Assembly: GCA_021154985.1 (NCBI GenBank)
Contig: JAJNQE010000042.1
Span: forward strand, 1 to 44,659
Reading direction: 5' to 3'
DNA: 44,659 nucleotides
DNA from: Hydrogenophaga sp.
Lineage (GTDB): Bacteria > Pseudomonadota > Gammaproteobacteria > Burkholderiales > Burkholderiaceae_C
Part shown: positions 1 to 6,346 of the stretch, piece after piece
Layout of the letters: each line of letters starts with the position of its first letter
Position numbering within the stretch: the first letter of the stretch is position 1
Translations under genes and position numbers: made by a program
The notes under the pieces: generated by a model
Told to the model about the DNA's origin: nothing
Seen by the model: the letters and a program-made list of their open reading frames with translations, nothing else
Database searches by the model: none

Positions 1-664
1 CGTCAGTCAAGGCATCAGTGACCTCGCCAAGGAATCGAACACGATTGTCAATACTGCCGCCATATCGATCCTCGCGATGGTTTGTTCGGTCTTGGAGGAA
101 CTGATCGACCAGGAAGCCGTTGGCCCCGTGCAATTCGACACCATCGAAGCCCGCCGCAAGTACGTTTACCGCTGCGCGCCGATAGTCCGCAATGACGGAG
201 TCTATTTCCGCCAGTTCGAGCGCACGCGGGGTTTCGTACGCTTGTATTCGCTTGAAGCCTGCACCCAGTGGTGACCCAGCCGGCGTAATGGCGGAGGCAG
301 ATACAGGCACGCCCGCATCCGGGTGATGGCTGGAATGCGAAGAGCGTCCCATGTGCCAAAGCTGCAGAAAGATGCGGCCTCCCTTCTCATGGACAGCAGA
401 CACGACTCGCGCCCACGCTTCAACCTGAGCTTCCGTAAGAATGCCCGGTGTGCCTGGCAAGCCCTTGCCTTGCCATGAAATCCACGTGGCTTCGGCGATG
501 ACGAGTCCGCCCTGGCTTGCGCGCTGAGCGTAGTAATCAACCATCAGCGGCGTAGGAACGCCGTCTGGCTCGGTTGCTCGCATGCGCGTCAGCGGTGGCA
601 TGACGATGCGATGTTCCAGTCTGAGATCGCCGACGATCCAAGGGGAAAGTAATGTAGTAGTCAT
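1..664 (-). CDS. Old Yellow Enzyme family alkene reductase (NemA-like), 3' end outside the window
   Basis: The minus strand is open from an ATG at 664 to the left edge, giving 221 codons of the N-terminal part of an FMN-dependent TIM-barrel ene-reductase (families of about 360 residues). The start reads MTTTLLSPWIVGDL. The OYE hallmarks follow: MPPLTRMRA, YYAQRAS, the QLWHMGR strand, HGANGFLVDQFLQ and the NHREDRYGGS motif. Known members (NemA, XenB, morphinone reductase) reduce activated alkenes, N-ethylmaleimide and nitro compounds with NAD(P)H in the cytoplasm. An AGGAG lies just upstream of the ATG. A TetR gene precedes it on the same strand with a terminator between them, and a candidate operator lies 17 bases before the start, so induction by an electrophile through that TetR is likely, as in E. 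coli nemRA. The substrate cannot be told from sequence. Confidence 0.9.
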   Translation of the reverse strand, partial: MTTTLLSPWIVGDLRLEHRIVMPPLTRMRATEPDGVPTPLMVDYYAQRASQGGLVIAEATWISWQGKGLPGTPGILTEAQVEAWARVVSAVHEKGGRIFLQLWHMGRSSHSSHHPDAGVPVSASAITPAGSPLGAGFKRIQAYETPRALELAEIDSVIADYRRAAVNVLAAGFDGVELHGANGFLVDQFLQDRTNHREDRYGGSIDNRVRFLGEVTDALTD

Positions 665-680
665 GGAATCTCCTGTGAAA

Positions 681-696
681 ATGACCGGTCGTCTTA
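681..696. promoter_or_regulatory. Candidate TetR operator before the OYE gene
   Basis: The plus strand reads ATGACCGGTCGTCTTA, built round the palindrome GACCGGTC. The same 16-mer with two changes stands before the tetR gene at 1336-1351. On the minus strand it lies between a TATAAG (possible -10) and the Shine-Dalgarno, so a bound repressor would block transcription. GACC-GGTC cores are known for NemR-like TetR proteins. Binding by the neighbouring TetR is inferred. Confidence 0.55.
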
Positions 697-707
697 TATT
701 TAAGAAC

Positions 708-731
708 AAAAAAAACCGAGCGTTGCTCGGT
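708..731 (-). terminator. Rho-independent terminator after the TetR gene
   Basis: On the minus strand the stem ACCGAGC / GCTCGGT with a 3-base loop (715-731) is followed by eight T's (708-715). It begins four bases beyond the TetR stop codon, so it should separate tetR transcription from the OYE gene and force the latter to use its own promoter. Confidence 0.85.
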
Positions 732-734
732 CTG

Positions 735-1313
735 TTAAGGATGCAGCGTGACGAACATCACAGCCTCAAATGCGCGCAGCGCCGAACCGTTGTGATCGAC
801 CCGGGCGCGTGCAATCGAACCTTGCCAAGCGTTCAACATGAATGCTGCAAGGATATCGGCAGAGACGTCATTACGAATCGAACCCTCGCCCTGGCCTCGC
901 GCGATACAAATCTCGATTTCCTTGCACCAAGTCTTGAACAAACTGCCAAGCTTGCGACGAATCGCCTCGCTGTGGTCCGCCATTTCGATAGAAAGATTGC
1001 CGATAAGGCAACCGCGTTCGTAGCGTCGCTTACGAGCGAGCGCATCCAAACGCGCGAAATAGCGCTGAAGCTGAACAATAGCCAGATCATCGCCCTCGCG
1101 GAGATCCGCAAGCGCCTCGACGCCACGCTGCCAATACTGCTCCAGCGCTTCGACGCCTAGAGCTTCCTTGCTCTCGAAGTGGTTGTAGAACGAACCCTTG
1201 GGAACACCGGCAGCTTGCGTGATGTCCTGAACTCCTGCGCCATTGAACCCCTGTGTATGCAGCGTCTCTACCCCAGCCTGAAGGATTTGTTCTCGTGCGC
1301 TCTTGCGTGGCAT
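735..1313 (-). CDS. TetR/AcrR family transcriptional regulator (NemR-like)
   Basis: This 192-residue protein has an N-terminal TetR helix-turn-helix (about residues 8-55) with the typical run ITQAAGVPKGSFYNHFESKEAL. The C-terminal ligand domain contains ERGCLIGNLSIEMADHS. Cys102 lies where E. coli NemR carries its redox-sensing Cys106, which suggests sensing of electrophiles or reactive chlorine; the residue match is by eye. The gene precedes the OYE gene on the same strand and is closed by its own terminator. A 16-bp site 22 bases before its ATG is almost identical to the one before the OYE gene, which fits autoregulation plus control of OYE. It follows alkB by 68 bases but probably has its own promoter. 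Confidence 0.88.
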   Translation of the reverse strand: MPRKSAREQILQAGVETLHTQGFNGAGVQDITQAAGVPKGSFYNHFESKEALGVEALEQYWQRGVEALADLREGDDLAIVQLQRYFARLDALARKRRYERGCLIGNLSIEMADHSEAIRRKLGSLFKTWCKEIEICIARGQGEGSIRNDVSADILAAFMLNAWQGSIARARVDHNGSALRAFEAVMFVTLHP

Positions 1314-1335
1314 GTTCTAGCTCGTCGTCACCAAT

Positions 1336-1351
1336 ATGACCGATCATCTTA
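1336..1351. promoter_or_regulatory. Candidate TetR operator before the tetR gene
   Basis: The plus strand reads ATGACCGATCATCTTA, matching 14 of 16 bases of the site at 681-696 in the same orientation. It lies in the 68-base gap between alkB and tetR, 22 bases before the tetR ATG, as expected for an autoregulatory site. Confidence 0.55.
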
Positions 1352-1381
1352 CTACGACGCTCGACAAGCCGCTGGCGCACG

Positions 1382-2032
1382 CTAGCCCGCTTTGCGGAAA
1401 GTGAAGTTGATGCGCTTGCTGCCCAACAGAGCGTGGGGCTCATCCTTCAGCGGCATGACGCCGTGGTAGCGCAGTCGGTCTTCGCCCCCCCAGACCGCCA
1501 CATCACCGTGGTAAAGGCGCACTTTGGCGGTCTTGTCAGCACGTTCATGGCCTCCGAACAGAAAGGTTGCTGTCATTCCCAGAGAAACCGAGACGATGGG
1601 GGCATTGAAATCCACTTCGTTCTTGTCCTGGTGTAGCGACAGCCGGGAGCCAGGCAAGTAGCGATTGACCAGGCACGCGTCGGGCTCGAAATCCAAGAAG
1701 CCGGCAGCAGCAGCGGCTTCGCGAGCCAGACGAGCGAAGGCGACCGGCATCGGTGGCCAAGATTGTTTGTTATCTGGATCGATCTCGGTGTAGCGGTAGC
1801 CGCGTCGGTCCGTGGTCCACCCGAGGTGTCCGCAGTTTGTCAGTGCCACCGACATGGTGAACCCCCCTGGCGTCACCATGTTGCGGAATGGCGAGGCTTC
1901 TTCAATGCCTGCGATCGCTGGCAGCAATTCGTCGATGTAGGGCAATGCGAATCTTCGCAGGACGAATGCCGCCGGGCCCATGCGTTCGCACGGGTCAGCG
2001 GGGGTGTCAGGAAAAAGATCGTTGGTAGTCAT
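1382..2032 (-). CDS. alkB: AlkB, 2-oxoglutarate/Fe(II) DNA repair dioxygenase
   Basis: AlkB oxidatively demethylates 1-methyladenine and 3-methylcytosine in DNA and RNA using 2-oxoglutarate and O2. From the ATG at 2032 the product is 216 residues, the length of E. coli AlkB. The iron ligands are His134 and Asp136 (LHQDKNE) and His190 (RYHGVMP). The 2-oxoglutarate arginines fall in KRINFTFRKA (Arg207, Arg213). All are offset by three from the E. coli residues. ATG at 2032 is preferred over GTG at 2041 or ATG at 2038 because GAGGTGAT stands at ideal spacing before it. It follows the 2OG oxygenase and ogt genes with little or no gap, so the three form a damage-reversal operon. No Ada sensor is encoded nearby. 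Confidence 0.93.
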   Translation of the reverse strand: MTTNDLFPDTPADPCERMGPAAFVLRRFALPYIDELLPAIAGIEEASPFRNMVTPGGFTMSVALTNCGHLGWTTDRRGYRYTEIDPDNKQSWPPMPVAFARLAREAAAAAGFLDFEPDACLVNRYLPGSRLSLHQDKNEVDFNAPIVSVSLGMTATFLFGGHERADKTAKVRLYHGDVAVWGGEDRLRYHGVMPLKDEPHALLGSKRINFTFRKAG

Positions 2033-2042
2033 GGTCATCACC

Positions 2043-2768
2043 TCAGCGCGAGTCGTGGAAAATCAGACCCACTGTGTGGCGTTTGCCACTGCGGATGCGA
2101 CTGACCCCGTGACGCATGGCGACCTTGCGCGTGCCCCCTCGCTTTCCTGCAGCCGGACGCTGATTGACGGTAAACACCACCGCATCGCCTTGCCGCAGAT
2201 TCACGACGTCGGCGCGCTGGAAATTTGCTGCATTTTCTGTCATGACAAATTCACCGCCAGTAAAGTCCTGGTCAGGTTTAGAGAGCAGGATGGCCACCTG
2301 CAACGGGAACACATGGTCCCCGTACAAATCCTGATGCAGGCAGTTGTAGTCGCCAGGCCCGTACTCCAGGATGAGTGGCGTCGGGCGAGTCTGGCCTGCT
2401 TGATGACAGCGTTCAAGAAAGGCTTCAAGCTCATCCGGATACTGCATCTCGATGCCTAGCTGTTGATTCCAACGGTTCGCGATAGGGGTTAAAAGGGGAT
2501 ACAGCTCGTGACGTAACTGGTCGAGCAGCGGCGGTAGCGGATAGGCGAAATATTTGTACTCGCCACGCCCGAAGCCATGGCGAGCCATCACGACACGTGT
2601 TCGATAGCCCGTTTCCTTTGGATAGAACGCGGAGAGTTCATCACATTGTCTCGCCGTCAGTAGGTTGGGTAGCACCGCATTGCCGTTCGTATCGAGCGTA
2701 CTAACGACGTTGTTCCAATCGAAAGAAGCCACTACCGAATGACTTCTCGTTTTTGCTCGGCCGTTCAT
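2043..2768 (-). CDS. 2OG-Fe(II) oxygenase (PiuC/AlkB-like superfamily)
   Basis: This 241-residue protein has a double-stranded beta-helix oxygenase signature. The HxD pair is His145/Asp147 (NCLHQDLYGD), the likely distal His220 lies in MRHGVSRI, and the likely 2-oxoglutarate arginine follows in GKRHTVGLIFH. The ogt stop codon overlaps its ATG (ATGA), which implies translational coupling, and alkB follows after ten bases. As far as I recall, proteins of this type often sit next to ada, ogt or alkB in proteobacteria. A role in nucleic-acid alkylation damage is inferred from context; the substrate is unknown. It is not AlkB itself: it lacks the C-terminal RINFTFR signature and is more divergent. 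Confidence 0.82.
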   Translation of the reverse strand: MNGRAKTRSHSVVASFDWNNVVSTLDTNGNAVLPNLLTARQCDELSAFYPKETGYRTRVVMARHGFGRGEYKYFAYPLPPLLDQLRHELYPLLTPIANRWNQQLGIEMQYPDELEAFLERCHQAGQTRPTPLILEYGPGDYNCLHQDLYGDHVFPLQVAILLSKPDQDFTGGEFVMTENAANFQRADVVNLRQGDAVVFTVNQRPAAGKRGGTRKVAMRHGVSRIRSGKRHTVGLIFHDSR

Positions 2769-3325
2769 TGCTCGGCCTCTTCGGCGAGTAGAGCCCGTTT
2801 GCGTTCGACGCCCCAGCGATAGCCGGAAATCGAACCGTCACTGCGGACAACACGGTGGCAGGGAATGGCGATGGCAAGCACGTTTGCAGCACACGCGCCG
2901 GCGACTGCCCGAACCGCTTCCGGTACGCCAAGATGTTCCGCGACTTCGCGGTAGCTGCGCGTCTGACCAGCCGGGATTCCGCACAACATCTGCCAGACCT
3001 TCTGTTGGAACGGACTGCCTCCGATGTCGAGATCAATGATTCCATCGGCCGCATCCTTGTCGACAAAGGCGACCACTTGGCTCAATTCGCGATGCAGTTC
3101 CGACTGAGCTGCAACCATTTCAATGCCCGGAAACGCATCTGTAACCTGTTTTTGCAATGCGTGCTCGTCGTCGCCCAAAAAGATGGCGCAGATACCGTGC
3201 CGGCTTCGCCCGATGAGAACACGACCAAGCACGGTTTTCCCGATGGCATATTGAATGGGGCCCTCGACCTTGCTTCCGGGGGCGCGGAAGTTGTATTTGA
3301 ACGTGGGGAAAAATGAAGTAGTCAT
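2765..3325 (-). CDS. ogt: Methylated-DNA--[protein]-cysteine S-methyltransferase (Ogt/AdaC type)
   Basis: This suicide enzyme transfers the methyl group of O6-methylguanine to its own cysteine. The 186-residue product has the DNA-binding domain FQQKVWQMLCGIPAGQTRSYREVA and the active-site PCHRVV at 155-160, with Cys156 as acceptor. Its C-terminal half closely resembles the C-terminal domain of Ada, but the Ada N-terminal zinc-cysteine and AraC domains are absent. The AdaC-like N-terminal stretch (residues 20-100) is kept. The product is therefore a repair enzyme without the transcription-factor half. It is the first gene of the ogt-2OG-alkB run. The start is an ATG at 3325; the sequence before it is AT-richer and may hold the promoter. 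Confidence 0.92.
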   Translation of the reverse strand: MTTSFFPTFKYNFRAPGSKVEGPIQYAIGKTVLGRVLIGRSRHGICAIFLGDDEHALQKQVTDAFPGIEMVAAQSELHRELSQVVAFVDKDAADGIIDLDIGGSPFQQKVWQMLCGIPAGQTRSYREVAEHLGVPEAVRAVAGACAANVLAIAIPCHRVVRSDGSISGYRWGVERKRALLAEEAEQ

Positions 3326-3416
3326 GGCTTATCACTCAATATGTTTGAAAGTGAAGCCAGTTTAGAAAAGCTTCTATTCGGCGAAACTCCGCTCCTTGCG
3401 GTTGAATTTCCTCATC

Positions 3417-3986
3417 TCACCATCCTGGATATCTAGCGACGAGCCGGAGCCAGAGCGAGAGCGATCCGGCGTCCTGCATGTAGTGCAGCGCTTCATCCAC
3501 TCGCCACGTACAAGGCACACGACGCAGCCAAGTGGAATCAGGTCCGGACTGATACAGCCAGACGATGGTCGCAGCCATCATTTGGCGCTCAGGTGTCATC
3601 GCCCGAAATTCTGATCGCCACCGCGCCATTTCTTCCGGGTGGTGTTCGCCGGTCCGTTCGTTGTAGGCGGCCGGACAGATGCTCCGATGGAACTCTCCTT
3701 CATGGGCCCGAATGAATAGCTTGTGAAGTCGAAGCTCCCGTATGGCCTGCTGTAGAACAACGCAGAAACCTTCGGGATCTCTCGCGAACGAAGCAGGATC
3801 TGCACCAGCGAGAGCGTCCAATTCCCTGGCTTCAGAATTGCCAAGATCAAGAACGCGAGCTACGAGGCGATCTAGCCTGACATCGCTGCGTGGCTCTGTG
3901 GTGCCGGCGTATCGATATAGTCGTTCGGCGACGTCTTCCACCTGTGCGCACTGGCACAGTGTTTCGTCTTCCGTGCTGGAAAGCAT
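3417..3986 (-). CDS. Hypothetical protein, 189 aa
   Basis: I do not recognise this protein. The ATG at 3986 has AAGGA at good spacing, and the reading frame looks genuinely coding: mixed composition, with no long low-complexity run. The N-terminus carries CQC (residues 11-13) and an acidic/Arg-rich helical stretch (AERLYRYAG, RLDRLVARVLDLG). The middle is helical, with FCVVLQQAIRELRLHKLFIRAHEGEFHRSICPAAYNERTG. The tail is Trp-rich (IVWLYQSGPDSTWLRRVPCTW). No signal peptide or membrane segment is visible. Four cysteines besides the CQC pair do not form an obvious zinc motif. It lies 91 bases upstream of ogt on the same strand, so it may be co-transcribed with the damage-reversal genes, but no function can be assigned. 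Confidence 0.6.
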   Translation of the reverse strand: MLSSTEDETLCQCAQVEDVAERLYRYAGTTEPRSDVRLDRLVARVLDLGNSEARELDALAGADPASFARDPEGFCVVLQQAIRELRLHKLFIRAHEGEFHRSICPAAYNERTGEHHPEEMARWRSEFRAMTPERQMMAATIVWLYQSGPDSTWLRRVPCTWRVDEALHYMQDAGSLSLWLRLVARYPGW

Positions 3987-4630
3987 GATGGCATCCTTAA
4001 AAGCCAGTCAAGTTACGACTTGGCGGGTGATCAGGCTCTCCGTTTTTTGCTATCGAACTGCTTTAATAACATGACAAGAAGCTCAAATTCTCGCTTCATA
4101 AACCGAAGCACCTGCAAAGGCGAGAGCGCCACCACCGTGAGATGCGGGGACAAATCCTGCAAGAGCTTCGTCGAGTCAAGTGCCTGTCGGCAATTGCAAT
4201 TTGAGTTGATTAACTGAGGTGCTGCTAAAGTGGCCTTCCCGCAGACGTACGCCAGTGGACACGTTGAACAATGGGCGGCACGGCCTTCAAACGCCCAAAA
4301 AGTCGGGCCGTAGAAACCCGCCCTGCGGCATCAAGTTCACCATCCTCTACGAAAGCGCAGCCTACGGCTGCGCTTTCGCTTTTGGAAATCGATGAAGGCA
4401 TGGGAGCTACTATGGCAGGTGAGAAATGAGTTGGAGGAGAGATGACTCGCCTGCTGCAGTACTCCCTAGCTTGTCGCCGCGATGCTCCTATGTGGCACTT
4501 GGCCTGTAGGACACAAAGTGCATGCGGTGGTGGCAAACGGCCTAACTAATTGCTTTATATAGCTTTTGTCGCCGCTTCCCGACTGCACAGCAGCTTGACA
4601 GCGGACATTTTTTATACCTGCGTCACACCC
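3987..4630. other. Gene-poor 644-bp stretch with degraded coding-like fragments
   Basis: No convincing gene lies here. On the minus strand a frame ending at TGA 4031-4033 reads protein-like text (…LLQDLSPHLTVVALSP…FMKREFELLVMLLKQFD…) without a clear start, so it may be the tail of a decayed gene. CTCAAATT occurs near 4082 and in inverted orientation near 4199. A perfect hairpin lies at 4350-4378, and an AT-rich TTTATATAG stretch near 4553. The block marks the junction between the lower-GC accessory region and the GC-rich core beginning at gabD, and could be a remnant of an integration event. Confidence 0.4.
4350..4378. terminator. Perfect 13-bp hairpin, probable bidirectional terminator
   Basis: CGAAAGCGCAGCC / GGCTGCGCTTTCG flank a 3-base TAC loop. 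On the plus strand it is followed only by CGCTTTTGG, so the T-tract is short. It is far stronger than any other hairpin nearby, but no intact gene ends at it. It may belong to a lost gene. Confidence 0.5.
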
Positions 4631-6121
4631 TCACTTCAGCACATCGCCCACACACAGGTACTTGATCTCTACATAGTCGTCCATGCCATGGTGCGAACCC
4701 TCGCGCCCCAGGCCCGACTGCTTGACGCCGCCGAAGGGCACGTGCTCGGTCGCCAGGATGCCGACGTTGATGCCGACCATGCCGTATTCCAGCGCTTCGC
4801 TCACCCGGAAGATGCGGCCCACGTCGCGGCTGTAGAAGTAGCTGGCCAGGCCGAACTCGGTGTTGTTGGCCGCGTCCACCGCTTCTTGTTCGGTGGTGAA
4901 CTTGAACACCGGCGCGAAGGGGCCGAAGGTTTCTTCTTTGGCGCAGAGCATGTCGGCGGTGGCGTCGGCCACCACGGTGGGCTCGAAGAACTGGCCGCTG
5001 CCGATGTTCGTCAGGCGCTTTCCCCCGGTCATCACGCGCGCGCCCTTCGCCACCGCGTCGTCCACATGCCGCTGCACCTTCACCAGCGCGGCTTCTTCGA
5101 TCAACGGGCCCTGGCTCACGCCGTCGTCAAAACCGTTGCCGACCTTGGTCGTCTTCACCTTGGCGGCGAACTTCTCCACGAAGCTGTCGTACACGCCGGC
5201 CTGCACGTAGATGCGGTTGGAGCACACGCAGGTCTGGCCGGCATTGCGGTACTTGCTGGCAAACGCGCCTTCGACCGCGCTGTCGATGTCGGCGTCGTCG
5301 AACACGATGAAGGGCGCATTGCCGCCGAGTTCGAGCGACATCTTCTTGACCGTGGGCGCGCACTGCGCCATGAGGATGCGGCCCACCTCGGTGGAGCCGG
5401 TGAAGCTGATGTGGCGCACCACGTCGCTGGCACACAGCACCTTGCCCACGGCGATGCTGTTGTCGGCGTCGGCGCAGAGCATGTTGAGCACGCCGGCCGG
5501 AATGCCGGCGCGGATGGCCAGTTCGGCTGCGGCCAGCGCGGTCAGCGGCGTGAGCTCGGCGGGTTTGATGATCACCGGGCAGCCGGCGGCCAGCGCGGGT
5601 GCGACCTTGCGCGTGATCATGGCCAGCGGGAAATTCCACGGCGTGATGGCCGCGCACACACCGATGGGCTGCTTGAGCACGATCAGGCGGCGGTTGTTGT
5701 CGAAGGTGGGCAGGGTTTCGCCATTGACGCGTTTGGCTTCTTCGGCAAACCACTCCACGAAGCTCGCACCGTAGGCGATCTCGCCCTTGGCTTCGGCAAA
5801 CGGCTTGCCCTGCTCGGCGGTGAGGATGCGCCCCAGGTCTTCCTGGTTGGCCATGAGCAGATCGAACCACTTGCGCAGGATGGTGCTGCGCTCCTTCGCG
5901 GTTTTGGCTTTCCAGGCGGGCCAGGCGGCGTTGGCCGCCGCTATTGCGGCCTCGGCGTGCTGGGGCCCCAGGTTGGCCACGTCGGCCAGTTTGTGACCCG
6001 TGGCCGGGTCGAGCACGTCGAAGCGGCCGTTGCCCGCCGTCCACTGGCCGTTGATCAAGCCGTCGGTCTTGAGCAGGGTGGGGTCCTTGAGCAGGGCGAG
6101 GGGGGAAGTCTTCATGTCCAT
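4631..6121 (-). CDS. gabD: NAD(P)-dependent succinate-semialdehyde dehydrogenase (GabD-like)
   Basis: This aldehyde dehydrogenase of 496 residues oxidises succinate semialdehyde, or a close semialdehyde, to the acid. Family motifs are PWNFPLAMI in the cofactor fold, FTGSTEVGR, the catalytic glutamate in LELGGNAP (about residue 268) and the catalytic cysteine in GQTCVCSNRIY (about residue 302), with the C-terminal EVPFGG-like HVPFGGVKQSGLGREGS. The spacing between Glu and Cys and the wording of these motifs are those of the GabD/SSADH branch. The start at 6121 (MDMKTSPL) is preferred over the ATG at 6157 because GGAG stands seven bases before it. It diverges from alaS with a 225-bp gap. No gabT or gabP is adjacent, so the exact semialdehyde is uncertain. 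Confidence 0.88.
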   Translation of the reverse strand: MDMKTSPLALLKDPTLLKTDGLINGQWTAGNGRFDVLDPATGHKLADVANLGPQHAEAAIAAANAAWPAWKAKTAKERSTILRKWFDLLMANQEDLGRILTAEQGKPFAEAKGEIAYGASFVEWFAEEAKRVNGETLPTFDNNRRLIVLKQPIGVCAAITPWNFPLAMITRKVAPALAAGCPVIIKPAELTPLTALAAAELAIRAGIPAGVLNMLCADADNSIAVGKVLCASDVVRHISFTGSTEVGRILMAQCAPTVKKMSLELGGNAPFIVFDDADIDSAVEGAFASKYRNAGQTCVCSNRIYVQAGVYDSFVEKFAAKVKTTKVGNGFDDGVSQGPLIEEAALVKVQRHVDDAVAKGARVMTGGKRLTNIGSGQFFEPTVVADATADMLCAKEETFGPFAPVFKFTTEQEAVDAANNTEFGLASYFYSRDVGRIFRVSEALEYGMVGINVGILATEHVPFGGVKQSGLGREGSHHGMDDYVEIKYLCVGDVLK

Positions 6122-6346
6122 TTGCAGTCTCCGGTGTTCGATGCGCCAGGGTGGCAAGGCAACTCAAAAGCATAGTCTTTTGGGGTGAAGCCTGCAGTAC
6201 CGCTGGCGACCTTGGCCCCTGGTCCACCGGGGTCGGCACGAGGCCAAACCCCGGGTTGCAAACGCGGCGCCCGCCATGTTGGAAAATACGGGTTTCGTGC
6301 GCACGCGCGCCGACCGCTTCCCTTGACCGACAACCACAAGGCCACC

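Noticed and set aside
48..540. Short minus-strand frames inside the OYE gene
   Set aside because: They are other-frame readings; the true frame from 664 shows OYE motifs without a break, so no frameshift need be invoked.
4225..4536. Minus-strand open frame of 103 codons in the gene-poor stretch
   Set aside because: It spans the perfect hairpin, has no ribosome-binding site and no family I recognise; the sequence is better described as non-coding or decayed.
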